DNA from: Streptomyces lucensis JCM 4490
GTDB taxonomy: Bacteria; Actinomycetota; Actinomycetes; Streptomycetales; Streptomycetaceae
Reading direction: 5' to 3'
DNA length: 64,000 nucleotides
Assembly (NCBI RefSeq): GCF_014650035.1
Contig: NZ_BMUE01000011.1
Location: forward strand, 62,001-126,000
Positions 31,089-39,745 of this stretch are shown here, piece after piece. Every line of letters begins with the position of its first letter. The first letter of the stretch is position 1. The notes beneath the pieces were generated by a model. That model was not told where the DNA came from. It ran no database searches and saw only the letters and a program-made list of their open reading frames with translations. Position numbers and translations under genes: made by a program.

Positions 31089-32339
31089 ATGGACGTGAAC
31101 GCGGCGGTCGCCGCAGCGGCAGCGATCGCCGGGGTGCTCACCGGTGTCATCGCCATGCTGGCGTTCCGCTGGAGCGAACGCGACCAGAAGCGACCGACCA
31201 GGACTTCCTTGCATACCGATGCCGTACTCCCGCCCGGCGTGGACACCGTGCTGTCCGTGCTCCGCTCCTCGGCCGTCGTCCTCGACGAGGCCGACGCCGT
31301 CGTCAAGGCCAGCTCCGCCGCGTACGCCCTCGGGCTCGTCCGCGGCGGCAAGCTCTCGGTCGAGCCGATGCTGCAGATGGCCCGGGACACCAGACGGGAC
31401 GGCGAGATACGCCAGGTCGAACTGGACCTGCCCCGGCGGGGCACCGGACGCGGCGAAGCCCTCGCCGTGTCCGCCCGGGTGGCCCCGCTCGGCTCCCGCC
31501 TGGTCCTGCTGCTGGTCGAGGACCTGACCGAGGCCCGCAGGATCGAGGCCGTGCGGCGCGACTTCGTGGCGAACGTGAGCCACGAGCTGAAGACGCCCGT
31601 CGGCGCGCTCTCCCTGCTCTCCGAGGCCGTCATGGACGCCTCCGACGACCCCGAGGCCGTGCAGCGCTTCGCCGGCCGCATGCAGATCGAGGCGACCCGC
31701 CTGACCAACCTGGTCCAGGAGCTGATCGACCTCTCCCGGGTCCAGAACGACGACCCCCTCGAGGACGCCGAGCCCGTCCGGGTCGACGAGCTGGTCGCCG
31801 AGGCCATCGACCGCTGCCGCCACCAGGCGGGCACGAAGCAGATCACGATGGCCACAGGGGGCGCCGCGGACCTGCACGTGTGGGGCAACCGGGGCCAGCT
31901 GGCCGCCGCCCTCGGCAACCTGGTCGAGAACGCCGTCAACTACTCCCCGGCCCGCACCCGCGTCGGCATCGCCGCCCGGCGGATCAGCGCCCCCGGCGGC
32001 GACCTGATCGAGCTCGCGGTCACGGACCAGGGCATCGGCATCTCCGACAAGGACAAGGAGCGCATCTTCGAGCGCTTCTACCGCGTGGACCCGGCCCGTT
32101 CCCGGGCGACCGGCGGCACCGGTCTGGGTCTCGCGATCGTGAAACACGTGGTCGCCTCGCACGGCGGGGAGGTCACGGTGTGGAGCGCCGAAGGCCAGGG
32201 CTCCACCTTCACCCTCAGGCTGCCGGAGGCGGGCGCGGCCCGCGACCGCGCACAGCAGCACCCCGACCTCGACGACGAGGCCGGCGCCACCGAGTCGTCA
32301 CCGTACGAACCGCTTCCCGCCCCGGAGGTCCTTCCGTGA
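31089..32339 (+). CDS. phoR: Sensor histidine kinase PhoR (SenX3-like)
   Basis: 416 residues. An N-terminal membrane helix (about 5-26), a PAS-like region (about 50-145: AVVLDEADAVVKASSAAYAL), a HisKA domain with H165 in NVSHELKTPVG and an ATPase domain (about 270-390) with N (LGNLVENAVNYS), DQGIGI, FERFYRVD and GTGLGLAIV boxes. It senses phosphate limitation together with Pst/PhoU and phosphorylates PhoP. There is only a short N-terminal anchor and no large extracytoplasmic domain, as in SenX3. Its stop overlaps the phoP start (GTGA). Confidence 0.96.
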   Translation: MDVNAAVAAAAAIAGVLTGVIAMLAFRWSERDQKRPTRTSLHTDAVLPPGVDTVLSVLRSSAVVLDEADAVVKASSAAYALGLVRGGKLSVEPMLQMARDTRRDGEIRQVELDLPRRGTGRGEALAVSARVAPLGSRLVLLLVEDLTEARRIEAVRRDFVANVSHELKTPVGALSLLSEAVMDASDDPEAVQRFAGRMQIEATRLTNLVQELIDLSRVQNDDPLEDAEPVRVDELVAEAIDRCRHQAGTKQITMATGGAADLHVWGNRGQLAAALGNLVENAVNYSPARTRVGIAARRISAPGGDLIELAVTDQGIGISDKDKERIFERFYRVDPARSRATGGTGLGLAIVKHVVASHGGEVTVWSAEGQGSTFTLRLPEAGAARDRAQQHPDLDDEAGATESSPYEPLPAPEVLP

Positions 32340-33016
32340 CCCGAGTGCTCGTCGTCGAGGACGAGGAGTCCTTCTCCGACGCCCTGTCGTACATGCTCCG
32401 TAAGGAGGGCTTCGAGGTCGCAGTGGCGGCCACCGGCCCTGACGGGCTCGACGAGTTCGAGCGCAACGGCGCCGACCTCGTCCTCCTCGACCTGATGCTG
32501 CCGGGGCTGCCCGGTACCGAGGTGTGCCGCCAGCTGCGCGGGCGTTCCAACGTCCCCGTGATCATGGTGACCGCCAAGGACAGCGAGATCGACAAGGTGG
32601 TCGGTCTCGAGATAGGGGCCGACGACTACGTCACCAAGCCGTTCTCCTCCCGGGAGCTGGTCGCCCGCATCCGGGCGGTGCTGCGCCGCCGCGGCGAACC
32701 GGAGGAGGTCGCCCCGGCAGCGCTGGAGGCCGGCCCGGTGCGCATGGACGTCGACCGCCACGTGGTGACGGTCTCCGGCTCCAAGGTCGACCTCCCGCTG
32801 AAGGAGTTCGACCTGCTGGAGATGCTCCTGCGCAACGCGGGCCGCGTGCTGACCCGTATGCAGCTCATCGACCGGGTCTGGGGCGCCGACTACGTGGGCG
32901 ACACCAAGACCCTCGACGTCCACGTCAAGCGCCTGCGCGCCAAGATCGAGCCGGACCCGGGGGCGCCGCGCTACCTGGTGACGGTCCGCGGACTGGGCTA
33001 CAAGTTCGAGCCGTAG
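32336..33016 (+). CDS. phoP: Response regulator PhoP
   Basis: 226 residues, OmpR/PhoB class. The receiver has D9, phosphoacceptor D52 (LLDLMLPG), T79 and K101; the C-terminal winged helix (about 128-226) ends VKRLRAKIEPDPGAPRYLVT and GLGYKFEP. It binds PHO boxes to activate phosphate scavenging genes and represses nitrogen and secondary metabolism genes in Streptomyces. GTG start at 32336 overlaps the phoR stop by 4 bp. A strong palindromic terminator follows. Confidence 0.97.
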   Translation: MTRVLVVEDEESFSDALSYMLRKEGFEVAVAATGPDGLDEFERNGADLVLLDLMLPGLPGTEVCRQLRGRSNVPVIMVTAKDSEIDKVVGLEIGADDYVTKPFSSRELVARIRAVLRRRGEPEEVAPAALEAGPVRMDVDRHVVTVSGSKVDLPLKEFDLLEMLLRNAGRVLTRMQLIDRVWGADYVGDTKTLDVHVKRLRAKIEPDPGAPRYLVTVRGLGYKFEP

Positions 33017-33055
33017 GCCGTAGGCCGTAGGGCGGCGCCCACCGGGCGAACGGCG

Positions 33056-33087
33056 AAGGGCGGCACCCCGGCCGGGGTGCCGCCCTT
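33056..33087. terminator. Perfect palindromic terminator after phoP (bidirectional)
   Basis: A 32-bp perfect palindrome, AAGGGCGGCACCCCGG and its complement, lies between phoP and the convergent lipoprotein gene. It can terminate both. Confidence 0.9.
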
Positions 33088-33104
33088 CGCGCGGGTACGG
33101 CTGG

Positions 33105-33776
33105 TCACTCGGCGGTGGCCGACTCCGAGGCCGAGTCGCTCGGGGTGGCGGCCGCGCCGGAGGCGCCGGTCGACGGGGTCGCCTTGCCGTGCTTCGCCGG
33201 CTTGCCGCTGCCGGACGCGCTCGCGCCCGGGGCGCCGGTGGCGGTCGCCGCGGCGGAGGCGGACGGGATCTCGCTCGGGCCCCACTCGCCGAAGTAGCCG
33301 GTGGCCGGGACGACGAAGGCGTTCAGGCTCACCGCGCCGGTCTTGCTGAAGGTGAAGGTGACCTTCTGGGCGTTGCCGTCCTGCACGGCCTCACGGCCGC
33401 TGGGCAGCACCGCGGAGGCGTTGTCCTTGCCGCCGATGACCAGCGAGCCGTGGGCCGGGACCGTCAGGCTCTGGCCCTTGGCGGGCTTCAGCTGGACGGA
33501 GTGGCCGCCGTTGACGGTGATCGACTGGAGGGTCTGGTCGCTGCTCCCCCCGTTGAACAGGGTCGCGGAGACCGCGGCCGGACCCGTCGACTTCAGGTCG
33601 GGCTGCGTGATGACCGTGGCGTTCTGGACCTGGATGTCGCCCACCTTGGTCGCCGCGTTGTCCGGCTTGATCTGCAGGGTCTGGGCGTCGTTGCCGGAGC
33701 CGCACGCTGCGAGCGAGGCGACCGAGAAGGCGATGGCGGCGGCGGCGAGGGCGCCGCGTCGAAGGCTGCTGCTCAC
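33105..33776 (-). CDS. Putative lipoprotein (DUF461-type)
   Basis: 223 residues. A lipoprotein signal with lipobox SLAAC (Cys25) is followed by a beta-rich domain (about 28-165: QIKPDNAATKVGDIQVQNAT, VSATLFNGGSSDQTLQSITV, GSLVIGGKDNASAVL) and a Ser/Ala/Thr-rich tail. It resembles the PCu(A)C/DUF461 fold used by copper chaperones, but the HxM metal motif is not evident, so copper binding cannot be asserted. It is anchored on the outer face of the membrane and convergent with phoP. Confidence 0.82.
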   Translation of the reverse strand: MSSSLRRGALAAAAIAFSVASLAACGSGNDAQTLQIKPDNAATKVGDIQVQNATVITQPDLKSTGPAAVSATLFNGGSSDQTLQSITVNGGHSVQLKPAKGQSLTVPAHGSLVIGGKDNASAVLPSGREAVQDGNAQKVTFTFSKTGAVSLNAFVVPATGYFGEWGPSEIPSASAAATATGAPGASASGSGKPAKHGKATPSTGASGAAATPSDSASESATAE

Positions 33777-34181
33777 GGCGGCGGCAACTCCTTGAACGCG
33801 CGGGCGGCTCCCTTATAAAGCCACCCTAAGTGTCTGTCAGCGGCCTTAGGTTACCGAGCCGTTCCCACGCCACCGCACCCGACCCTCCCCCAAGCCCCCG
33901 GCTTCCCTCCGGGTGGGGGTACTCCGCGCAGGCGCGGGGCGCTTCCCCGCCGTACTCTCCCGGCACTTTGCGTGCTGCTCGTCCAGCATTCACATAAGGC
34001 GGCGGCAGCCGCTCTCACGGATTTTCCGTGAAGGAATGCGGGCCACCTCCGATATTGATCACGGGCCGCCCTTCCGCACCCGGTGATCAATTCCGGATTC
34101 GTCTCACATCCGCCTCCGGTCACCGAACGGAGTAGCGGAAGTCGCACGCTTGGAACCGGACATATCGGGATGTTCAGCCAC

Positions 34182-34210
34182 TTGGAGTGGGCTCGCGAAG
34201 TGTGTAACGT
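34182..34210 (+). promoter_or_regulatory. Likely sigma-HrdB promoter for carD
   Basis: TTGGAG (34182-34187) and TAACGT (34205-34210) are separated by exactly 17 bp and match the Streptomyces housekeeping consensus. Transcription would start near 34217, giving a leader of about 175 nt before carD. The rest of the 33777-34391 gap holds no gene that I can support. Confidence 0.6.
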
Positions 34211-34391
34211 ACGCGTTTCGACCTGCCCGGAGAGCCCCTCCGACCTGCGAATACCCGCTTCCGCAGACCTCCCGCAGCACGTTCCGGTTGCTGTTGTCAA
34301 GCCCCGAGATATGCCCTGACCTGCGAAAACGCCATTCAGAAGACGCCGTATCCGTGTTACCCTGGATAGCCACGGAAGGGGTACCTGTCAC

Positions 34392-34874
34392 ATGACGTTC
34401 AAGGTTGGCGACACCGTGGTCTATCCCCATCACGGGGCCGCGCTGATCGAGGCTATCGAAACTCGCCAGATCAAAGGCGTGGACAAGACCTACTTGGTGC
34501 TGAAGGTCGCCCAGGGTGACCTGACGGTACGTGTGCCAGCGGACAATGCGGAGTTCGTCGGCGTGCGTGATGTGGTCGGTCAGGACGGGCTGGACCGAGT
34601 CTTCGAGGTGCTGCGCGCACCTTACGCCGAGGAGCCCACGAACTGGTCCCGTCGCTACAAGGCGAACCTGGAGAAGCTCGCCTCCGGTGATGTCATCAAG
34701 GTCGCGGAAGTCGTGCGTGACCTGTGGCGTCGCGAGCGCGAGCGCGGACTCTCCGCCGGTGAGAAGCGCATGCTCGCCAAGGCCCGCCAGATCCTCGTGA
34801 GCGAGCTGGCTCTCGCCGAGAACACGAACGAGGACAAGGCCGAAGCCCTGCTCGACGAGGTGCTCGCCTCCTGA
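34392..34874 (+). CDS. carD: CarD family RNA-polymerase-binding transcription regulator
   Basis: 160 residues. The N-terminal Tudor-like RNA-polymerase interaction domain (FKVGDTVVYPHHGAALIEAI, residues 3-22) is followed by a helical DNA-binding domain with the wedge Trp (EEPTNWSRRYKANLEKL) and basic surface (VVRDLWRRERERGLSAGEKR). CarD/CdnL stabilises open promoter complexes, including rRNA promoters, and is essential in relatives. The ATG at 34392 follows GGAAGGGGTACC. It is followed by a hairpin and then, after about 400 bp, by ispD. Confidence 0.97.
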   Translation: MTFKVGDTVVYPHHGAALIEAIETRQIKGVDKTYLVLKVAQGDLTVRVPADNAEFVGVRDVVGQDGLDRVFEVLRAPYAEEPTNWSRRYKANLEKLASGDVIKVAEVVRDLWRRERERGLSAGEKRMLAKARQILVSELALAENTNEDKAEALLDEVLAS

Positions 34875-34922
34875 CGCGCCGCGGCGGCGATCCCTCGCCT
34901 GCTGCCCGCTCAGCGCAGTGAA

Positions 34923-34971
34923 ATGCCGCGGTGCCCGATGACACTGATCGTGTCGCCGGGCGCTGCGGCAT
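34923..34971 (+). terminator. Nested stem-loop downstream of carD
   Basis: Three nested arms, ATGCCGC/GCGGCAT, GCCCG/CGGGC and GACAC/GTGTC, around TGATC. They can fold into one long interrupted hairpin 50 bp past the carD stop. Terminator or structured leader of ispD-ispF. The rest of the 34875-35278 gap shows further short CCCGGG-centred palindromes and no gene. Confidence 0.6.
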
Positions 34972-35278
34972 GTTCGTCCCCGGATGTCCCGGGTCGTTCC
35001 CCGGGTACCCGGGACACGCCGGGAACATGTCCTCCCGTACGTCCTCCCCGCAGGAGCCGCGGCCGCGCGGCCCCGGCGAAGCCCGGCACGCCGCGCGCCG
35101 ACGGGCGGAACCTGCGGAAACCTGCCGTACATCGCGGGGGAAGCCCCCGATACTTGACGTGCCGGGCCCGGGCAGCCGACTCGACCGGGGTCACGGAAGG
35201 GTCCGGTCAAGGCGTCGCGCCCGGCACTCCTCCAGGCCATACCCACGTAGGTCGAGCACACAAACCTGACAGGAACCG

Positions 35279-36031
35279 ATGTCTGACGAATCGCGCCCCT
35301 CGCCCGCGCAGAGCCCCGTCGCCGCCGTGATTCCCGCCGCCGGCCGCGGCGTACGCCTCGGTCCGGGTGCCCCCAAGGCGCTGCGCGCGCTGAACGGCAC
35401 GCCCATGCTCATCCACGCGGTCCGCGCGCTCGCCGCGTCCCGCCACGTCTCCCTGGTGATCGTCGTCGCCCCGCCCGACGGCGCCGGCGAGGTCAAGTCG
35501 CTGCTCGACGCGCACGCGCTCCCGGAGCGCACCGACTTCCTCGTCGTCCCCGGCGGGGAGTCCCGCCAGGAGTCGGTCCGGCTCGGCCTGGACGCCCTGC
35601 CGCCCGAGTACGGCGTCGTCCTGGTCCATGACGCGGCCCGCCCGCTCGTCCCCGTCGACACGGTGGACGCCGTCATCGAGGCCGTGCGCGACGGCGCCCC
35701 CGCCGTCGTCCCCGCACTGCCCCTCGCCGACACCGTCAAGGAGGTCGAACCGGCCACGGTCCCCGGCGACCCGGAGCCGGTCGTCGCCACGCCGGACCGC
35801 GCGCGGCTGCGCGCGGTGCAGACGCCCCAGGGCTTCGACCGCGCGACCCTGGTGCGCGCCCACGCGGACGTCACCGACGACGTCACCGACGACGCGAGCA
35901 TGGTGGAGCGGCTCGGACTGACGGTCGTCGCCGTGCCCGGCCACGAGGAGGCCTTCAAGGTCACCCGCCCCCTCGACCTGGTCCTCGCCGAGGCGGTCCT
36001 GGCCCGCAGGAGGCTCAACGATGGCTTCTGA
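35279..36031 (+). CDS. ispD: 2-C-methyl-D-erythritol 4-phosphate cytidylyltransferase
   Basis: 250 residues, third enzyme of the MEP isoprenoid pathway (MEP + CTP to CDP-ME). The CTP-binding start AVIPAAGRGVRLGPGAPKAL (about 15-34) contains the catalytic Arg and Lys; VVPGGESRQESVRLGLDAL, VVLVHDAARPLVPVD and the late DDASMVERLG are all family motifs. It overlaps ispF by 11 bp. It is slightly longer than the E. coli enzyme because of an Asp/Thr insertion DDVTDDAS. Confidence 0.96.
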   Translation: MSDESRPSPAQSPVAAVIPAAGRGVRLGPGAPKALRALNGTPMLIHAVRALAASRHVSLVIVVAPPDGAGEVKSLLDAHALPERTDFLVVPGGESRQESVRLGLDALPPEYGVVLVHDAARPLVPVDTVDAVIEAVRDGAPAVVPALPLADTVKEVEPATVPGDPEPVVATPDRARLRAVQTPQGFDRATLVRAHADVTDDVTDDASMVERLGLTVVAVPGHEEAFKVTRPLDLVLAEAVLARRRLNDGF

Positions 36032-36533
36032 GCAGCCGCAGCCGCAGTTCCCGTTGCCGTTGCCGCAGGTGGGCATCGGCACCGACATCCACGCCTTCGA
36101 GGAAGGGCGCGAGCTGTGGTGCGCCGGCCTGAAGTGGGAGGGGCAGGGGCCGGGCCTGGCCGGGCACTCCGACGCGGACGTCGTCGCCCACGCCGCCTGC
36201 AACGCCCTCTTCTCCGCCGCCGGGCTCGGTGACCTCGGGCAGCACTTCGGCACCGGACGTCCCGAGTGGTCCGGCGCCTCCGGCGTCACCCTGCTCACCG
36301 AGGCCGCGCGGATCGTGCGCGAGGCCGGCTACACCGTCGGCAACGTCGCCGTGCAGGTCGTCGGCCCCCGTCCGAAGATCGGCAAGCGCCGGGACGAGGC
36401 GCAGAAGATCCTCTCCGAGGCGGCCGGCGCCCCGGTCTCGGTCTCGGGTGCGACCACGGACGGCCTCGGCTTCCCCGGCCGCGACGAGGGGCTGATGGCG
36501 GTGGCCACGGCGCTGGTGGTCCGGACGGGCTGA
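36021..36533 (+). CDS. ispF: 2-C-methyl-D-erythritol 2,4-cyclodiphosphate synthase
   Basis: 170 residues, fifth enzyme of the MEP pathway. The divalent-metal ligands are D22 and H24 (GTDIHAF) and the His in GHSDADVVAHA; the substrate-contact motif VSVSGATTDGLGFPGRDEGL is near the C-terminus. It works as a homotrimer in the cytoplasm. The ATG at 36021 lies within the end of ispD (11-bp overlap), so IspD and IspF are translationally coupled as in many bacteria, where they are even fused. Confidence 0.97.
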   Translation: MASEQPQPQFPLPLPQVGIGTDIHAFEEGRELWCAGLKWEGQGPGLAGHSDADVVAHAACNALFSAAGLGDLGQHFGTGRPEWSGASGVTLLTEAARIVREAGYTVGNVAVQVVGPRPKIGKRRDEAQKILSEAAGAPVSVSGATTDGLGFPGRDEGLMAVATALVVRTG

Positions 36534-36650
36534 CGGCGCCGCCACACGGGTTGCCGCACCGTGCCGCGCGGTGCCGGTGCGTCAGGGGCGTGCGAGGGTA
36601 ACCGGGAAGTCGTCCGAGTCACCACTGGCGAAGGCTTTCCGGAGGCACCC

Positions 36651-37055
36651 ATGACCGCCGCCCTGTCCGACCGGCTCAAGTCCCTGCTCGACGGCAAGGT
36701 GTTCATCCTCGTCGGCACCGTCCAGCCCGACGGCAGCCCGCAGATGTCCCCGGTCTGGGTGAAACGCGACGGCGAGGACATCCTCTTCTCCACGACGGTG
36801 GACCGCCGCAAGAAGAAGAACCTGGACCGCGACCCCCGCGTCTCGGTCGTCGTGGTGGACCCGGACCAGCCCTACGAGTACGCCGAGATCCGCGGCACCG
36901 CGGAGATGACGACCGAGGGCGGCCAGGAGCTGATCGACGAGCTGAGCCGGAAGTACACCGGCAAGGACTACGCCGACTTCAACCCGGCCGCCGGTCAGGA
37001 CGCCGAGCGGGTGGTCGTCCGGATCGCGCCGCGGAAGGTCGTCGGCAGGCTGTGA
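36651..37055 (+). CDS. PPOX-class F420/flavin-dependent enzyme
   Basis: 134 residues from ATG 36651 with GGAGGCACCC upstream. The split beta-barrel of the pyridoxamine-oxidase-like superfamily is clear: KVFILVGTVQPDGSPQMSPVW, RDGEDILFSTTVDRRKKKNL and RVSVVVVDPDQPYEYAEIRG. The Lys-rich loop (RRKKKNL) binds the phosphate of FMN or F420 in this class; F420 use is the usual assignment in actinobacteria. Substrate unknown. It lies between ispF and cysS on the same strand but is probably transcribed separately. Confidence 0.88.
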   Translation: MTAALSDRLKSLLDGKVFILVGTVQPDGSPQMSPVWVKRDGEDILFSTTVDRRKKKNLDRDPRVSVVVVDPDQPYEYAEIRGTAEMTTEGGQELIDELSRKYTGKDYADFNPAAGQDAERVVVRIAPRKVVGRL

Positions 37056-37168
37056 CGGGGGCCGGGGGCCGCGGGCGGGCGGGGTGAGGCCGTCACGGGC
37101 GCTTGTGAGCGGCGCGCTTCCGTGGCGGAAGGCGCATGGCACTGCCCGGAGCCCACTACCCTGGAGAG

Positions 37169-38587
37169 GTGACTATTCGCCTGTACGACACCAACGCCCG
37201 GCAGATCCGTGACTTCACCCCGCTCAAGCCGGGTTGCGTCTCGATCTACCTCTGTGGTGCCACCGTGCAGGCGGCACCCCACATCGGGCACATCCGCTCG
37301 GGCCTCAACTTCGACATCATGCGCCGCTGGTTCGAATACCGCGGCTACGAGGTGACGTTCGTCCGCAACGTCACCGACATCGACGACAAGATCATCGCCA
37401 AGGCCGGGGAGCAGAACCGGCCCTGGTGGTCGATCGGCTACGAGAACGAGCGCGCCTTCAACGACGGCTACAGCGCCCTCGGCTGCCTGCCGCCCACCTA
37501 CGAGCCCCGCGCCACCGGCCACGTCACCGAGATGGTCGAGATGATGCAGGGCCTCATCGAGCGCGGGCACGCCTACGCGGCCGACGGCAACGTGTACTTC
37601 GACGTGCGGTCCTTCCCGCGCTACCTGGAGCTGTCCCGGCAGGAGCTGGACAACCTGCTCCAGCCGTCCGGCGAGGGCGAGACCGGCAAGCGGGACGCGC
37701 GTGACTTCGCCATGTGGAAGGCGGCCAAGCCCGGCGAGCCCACCTGGCCGACCCCCTGGGGTCCCGGCCGGCCCGGCTGGCACCTGGAGTGCTCGGCGAT
37801 GGCCCACAAGTACCTGGGCAGCGCCTTCGACATCCACGGCGGCGGCCTCGACCTGATCTTCCCGCACCACGAGAACGAGATCGCCCAGGCCAAGGCCTAC
37901 GGCGACGACTTCGCGCAGTACTGGGTGCACAACGCCTGGGTGACCATGGCCGGCGACAAGATGTCCAAGTCGCTCGGCAACAGCGTGCTGGTCAGCGAGA
38001 TGGTCAAGCAGTGGCGGCCGGTCGTGCTGCGCTACTACCTCGGCACCCCGCACTACCGCTCGATGATCGAGTACAGCGAGGAGGCGCTGCGCGAGGCCGA
38101 GTCCGCGTACGCGCGGATCGAGGGCTTCGTCCAGCGGGTCACCGAGCTGGCCGGGAAGACCGTCGAGCCGGCCGCCGAGGTCCCGCCCGCCTTCGCCGAG
38201 GCCATGGACGACGACCTGGGCGTCCCGCAGGCCCTGGCCGTCGTGCACACCACGGTCCGGCAGGGCAACAGCGCGCTGGCCGCCGACGACAAGGACGCCG
38301 CGGTGGCCCGGCTCGCCGAGGTGCGCGCCATGCTCGGCGTGCTCGGTCTCGACCCGCTCGACGCGCAGTGGTCCGGCGCCCCGACGGGCCGTGGCGAGAC
38401 CGTGCTCAACGAACGCGTGCACGGCGTGGTCGACAGCCTCGTGCGCCTCGTCCTCGACCAGCGCGAGTCCGCCCGCGCCCGCAAGGACTGGGCCACCGCC
38501 GACGCCATCCGCGACCAGCTGGCCCAGGCCGGCCTCGTCATCGAGGACAGCCCCCAGGGACCGCGCTGGAACCTCGGCGGGCGCTGA
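37169..38587 (+). CDS. cysS: Cysteinyl-tRNA synthetase
   Basis: 472 residues from GTG 37169 (after GGAGAG). Class I aminoacyl-tRNA synthetase: zinc ligand C29 (YLCGATV), HIGH at 38-41 (APHIGHIRSG), further zinc-site residues in LECSAMA and FPHHENEIAQ, and KMSKSLGN. The C-terminal anticodon-binding helices end WNLGGR. It is followed by rlmB, the usual order in actinobacteria. Frame extends upstream to 37136 but the GTG fits the family N-terminus (TIRLYDTNARQIRDF). Confidence 0.97.
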   Translation: MTIRLYDTNARQIRDFTPLKPGCVSIYLCGATVQAAPHIGHIRSGLNFDIMRRWFEYRGYEVTFVRNVTDIDDKIIAKAGEQNRPWWSIGYENERAFNDGYSALGCLPPTYEPRATGHVTEMVEMMQGLIERGHAYAADGNVYFDVRSFPRYLELSRQELDNLLQPSGEGETGKRDARDFAMWKAAKPGEPTWPTPWGPGRPGWHLECSAMAHKYLGSAFDIHGGGLDLIFPHHENEIAQAKAYGDDFAQYWVHNAWVTMAGDKMSKSLGNSVLVSEMVKQWRPVVLRYYLGTPHYRSMIEYSEEALREAESAYARIEGFVQRVTELAGKTVEPAAEVPPAFAEAMDDDLGVPQALAVVHTTVRQGNSALAADDKDAAVARLAEVRAMLGVLGLDPLDAQWSGAPTGRGETVLNERVHGVVDSLVRLVLDQRESARARKDWATADAIRDQLAQAGLVIEDSPQGPRWNLGGR

Positions 38588-38675
38588 GCCCGGACCGAGA
38601 TCGATTGTGCCGCCCGGCCTCCCGGGCGGCACACTGCATAGACGTACGCACACTTTCGCAGAGAACAGGTAGGTC

Positions 38676-39617
38676 ATGGCCGCGAACAACCGCCGCATGT
38701 CCGGCAAGAAGGGCGCGCAGGTCGGCAGCGGCGGCAAGCGACGCCGGGGCCTTGAGGGCAAGGGCCCGACCCCGCCCGCCGAGATGCGCAAGGGACACGC
38801 CAAGCAGCGCGCCGTCGCGGCCAAGACCCGCCGCGCGCAGGGCCGCCCGCCGCAGCGCCGGGGCGCCGGCCGGTCCGCCTCCGAGCTGGTCGTCGGCCGC
38901 AACCCGGTCGTCGAGGCGCTGCGCGAGGGCGTGCCCGCCTCGACCCTCTACGTCCAGCAGTTCATCGACAACGACGAGCGCGTCCGCGAGGCCCTCCAGC
39001 TCGCCGCCGAGCGCGGCGGCATCAACCTCATGGAGGCCCCGCGCCCCGAGCTGGACCGCATGACCAACGGCCTGAACCACCAGGGCCTGGTCCTGCAGGT
39101 CCCGCCGTACGAGTACGCGCATCCCGAGGACCTCACCGAGGCCGCTCACGACGAGGGCGAGGACCCGCTGATCGTCGCCCTCGACGGCGTCACCGACCCG
39201 CGCAACCTCGGCGCGGTCGTCCGCTCCGTCTCCGCGTTCGGCGGCCACGGCGTGCTCGTGCCCGAGCGCCGTTCGGCCGGCATGACGGCCGGTGCCTGGA
39301 AGACCTCCGCCGGCACGGCCGCACGCACCCCGGTCGCCCGCGCCACCAACCTCACCCGTGCCCTGGAGGCCTACAAGAAGGCCGGCATCACGGTCGTCGG
39401 CCTCGCGGCGGACGGCGAGGTCGCACTCGGCGACCTGGAAGCCCTCGACGGCCCGGTCGTCATCGTCGTCGGCAGCGAGGGCAAGGGCCTGTCCCGCCTG
39501 GTCGGCGAGACCTGCGACTTCCGCGTCCGCATCCCCATGCCGGGCGGCGCCGAGTCGCTCAACGCGGGTGTGGCCGCGGGCATCGTGCTGTACGAGGCGG
39601 CCCGCCGACGCGACTGA
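38676..39617 (+). CDS. rlmB: 23S rRNA (guanosine-2'-O-)-methyltransferase, RlmB/SpoU family
   Basis: 313 residues. A disordered basic N-terminus (about 1-65) is followed by the substrate-binding domain (SELVVGRNPVVEALREGVPA) and a SPOUT knot domain with the three SpoU motifs: DGVTDPRNLGAVVRSVSAFG, VVIVVGSEGKGLSRLV and RIPMPGGAESLNAGVAAGIV. It methylates the 2'-OH of a guanosine in 23S rRNA. It starts 88 bp after cysS. The long Lys/Arg N-terminus is typical of actinobacterial members. Confidence 0.94.
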   Translation: MAANNRRMSGKKGAQVGSGGKRRRGLEGKGPTPPAEMRKGHAKQRAVAAKTRRAQGRPPQRRGAGRSASELVVGRNPVVEALREGVPASTLYVQQFIDNDERVREALQLAAERGGINLMEAPRPELDRMTNGLNHQGLVLQVPPYEYAHPEDLTEAAHDEGEDPLIVALDGVTDPRNLGAVVRSVSAFGGHGVLVPERRSAGMTAGAWKTSAGTAARTPVARATNLTRALEAYKKAGITVVGLAADGEVALGDLEALDGPVVIVVGSEGKGLSRLVGETCDFRVRIPMPGGAESLNAGVAAGIVLYEAARRRD

Positions 39618-39745
39618 ACGCGCGTCCGGTACGTCACCCGTGCGGGGTGATTCCGGCGTCCATGTGGCGTCTGGGGCGGCTTTGACGGGGTCCGGACACA
39701 TCCGGGCGGTCGGAGCAGTGTCCTAACACCACGTCACTCGGTTAG

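Noticed and set aside
34923..35278. A small gene between carD and ispD
   Set aside because: Open frames there lack ribosome sites and are made of palindromic CCCGGG-type sequence.
37714..39063. A 449-codon plus-strand frame spanning cysS and rlmB
   Set aside because: Arg/Ala-rich shadow in another frame of two well-conserved genes.
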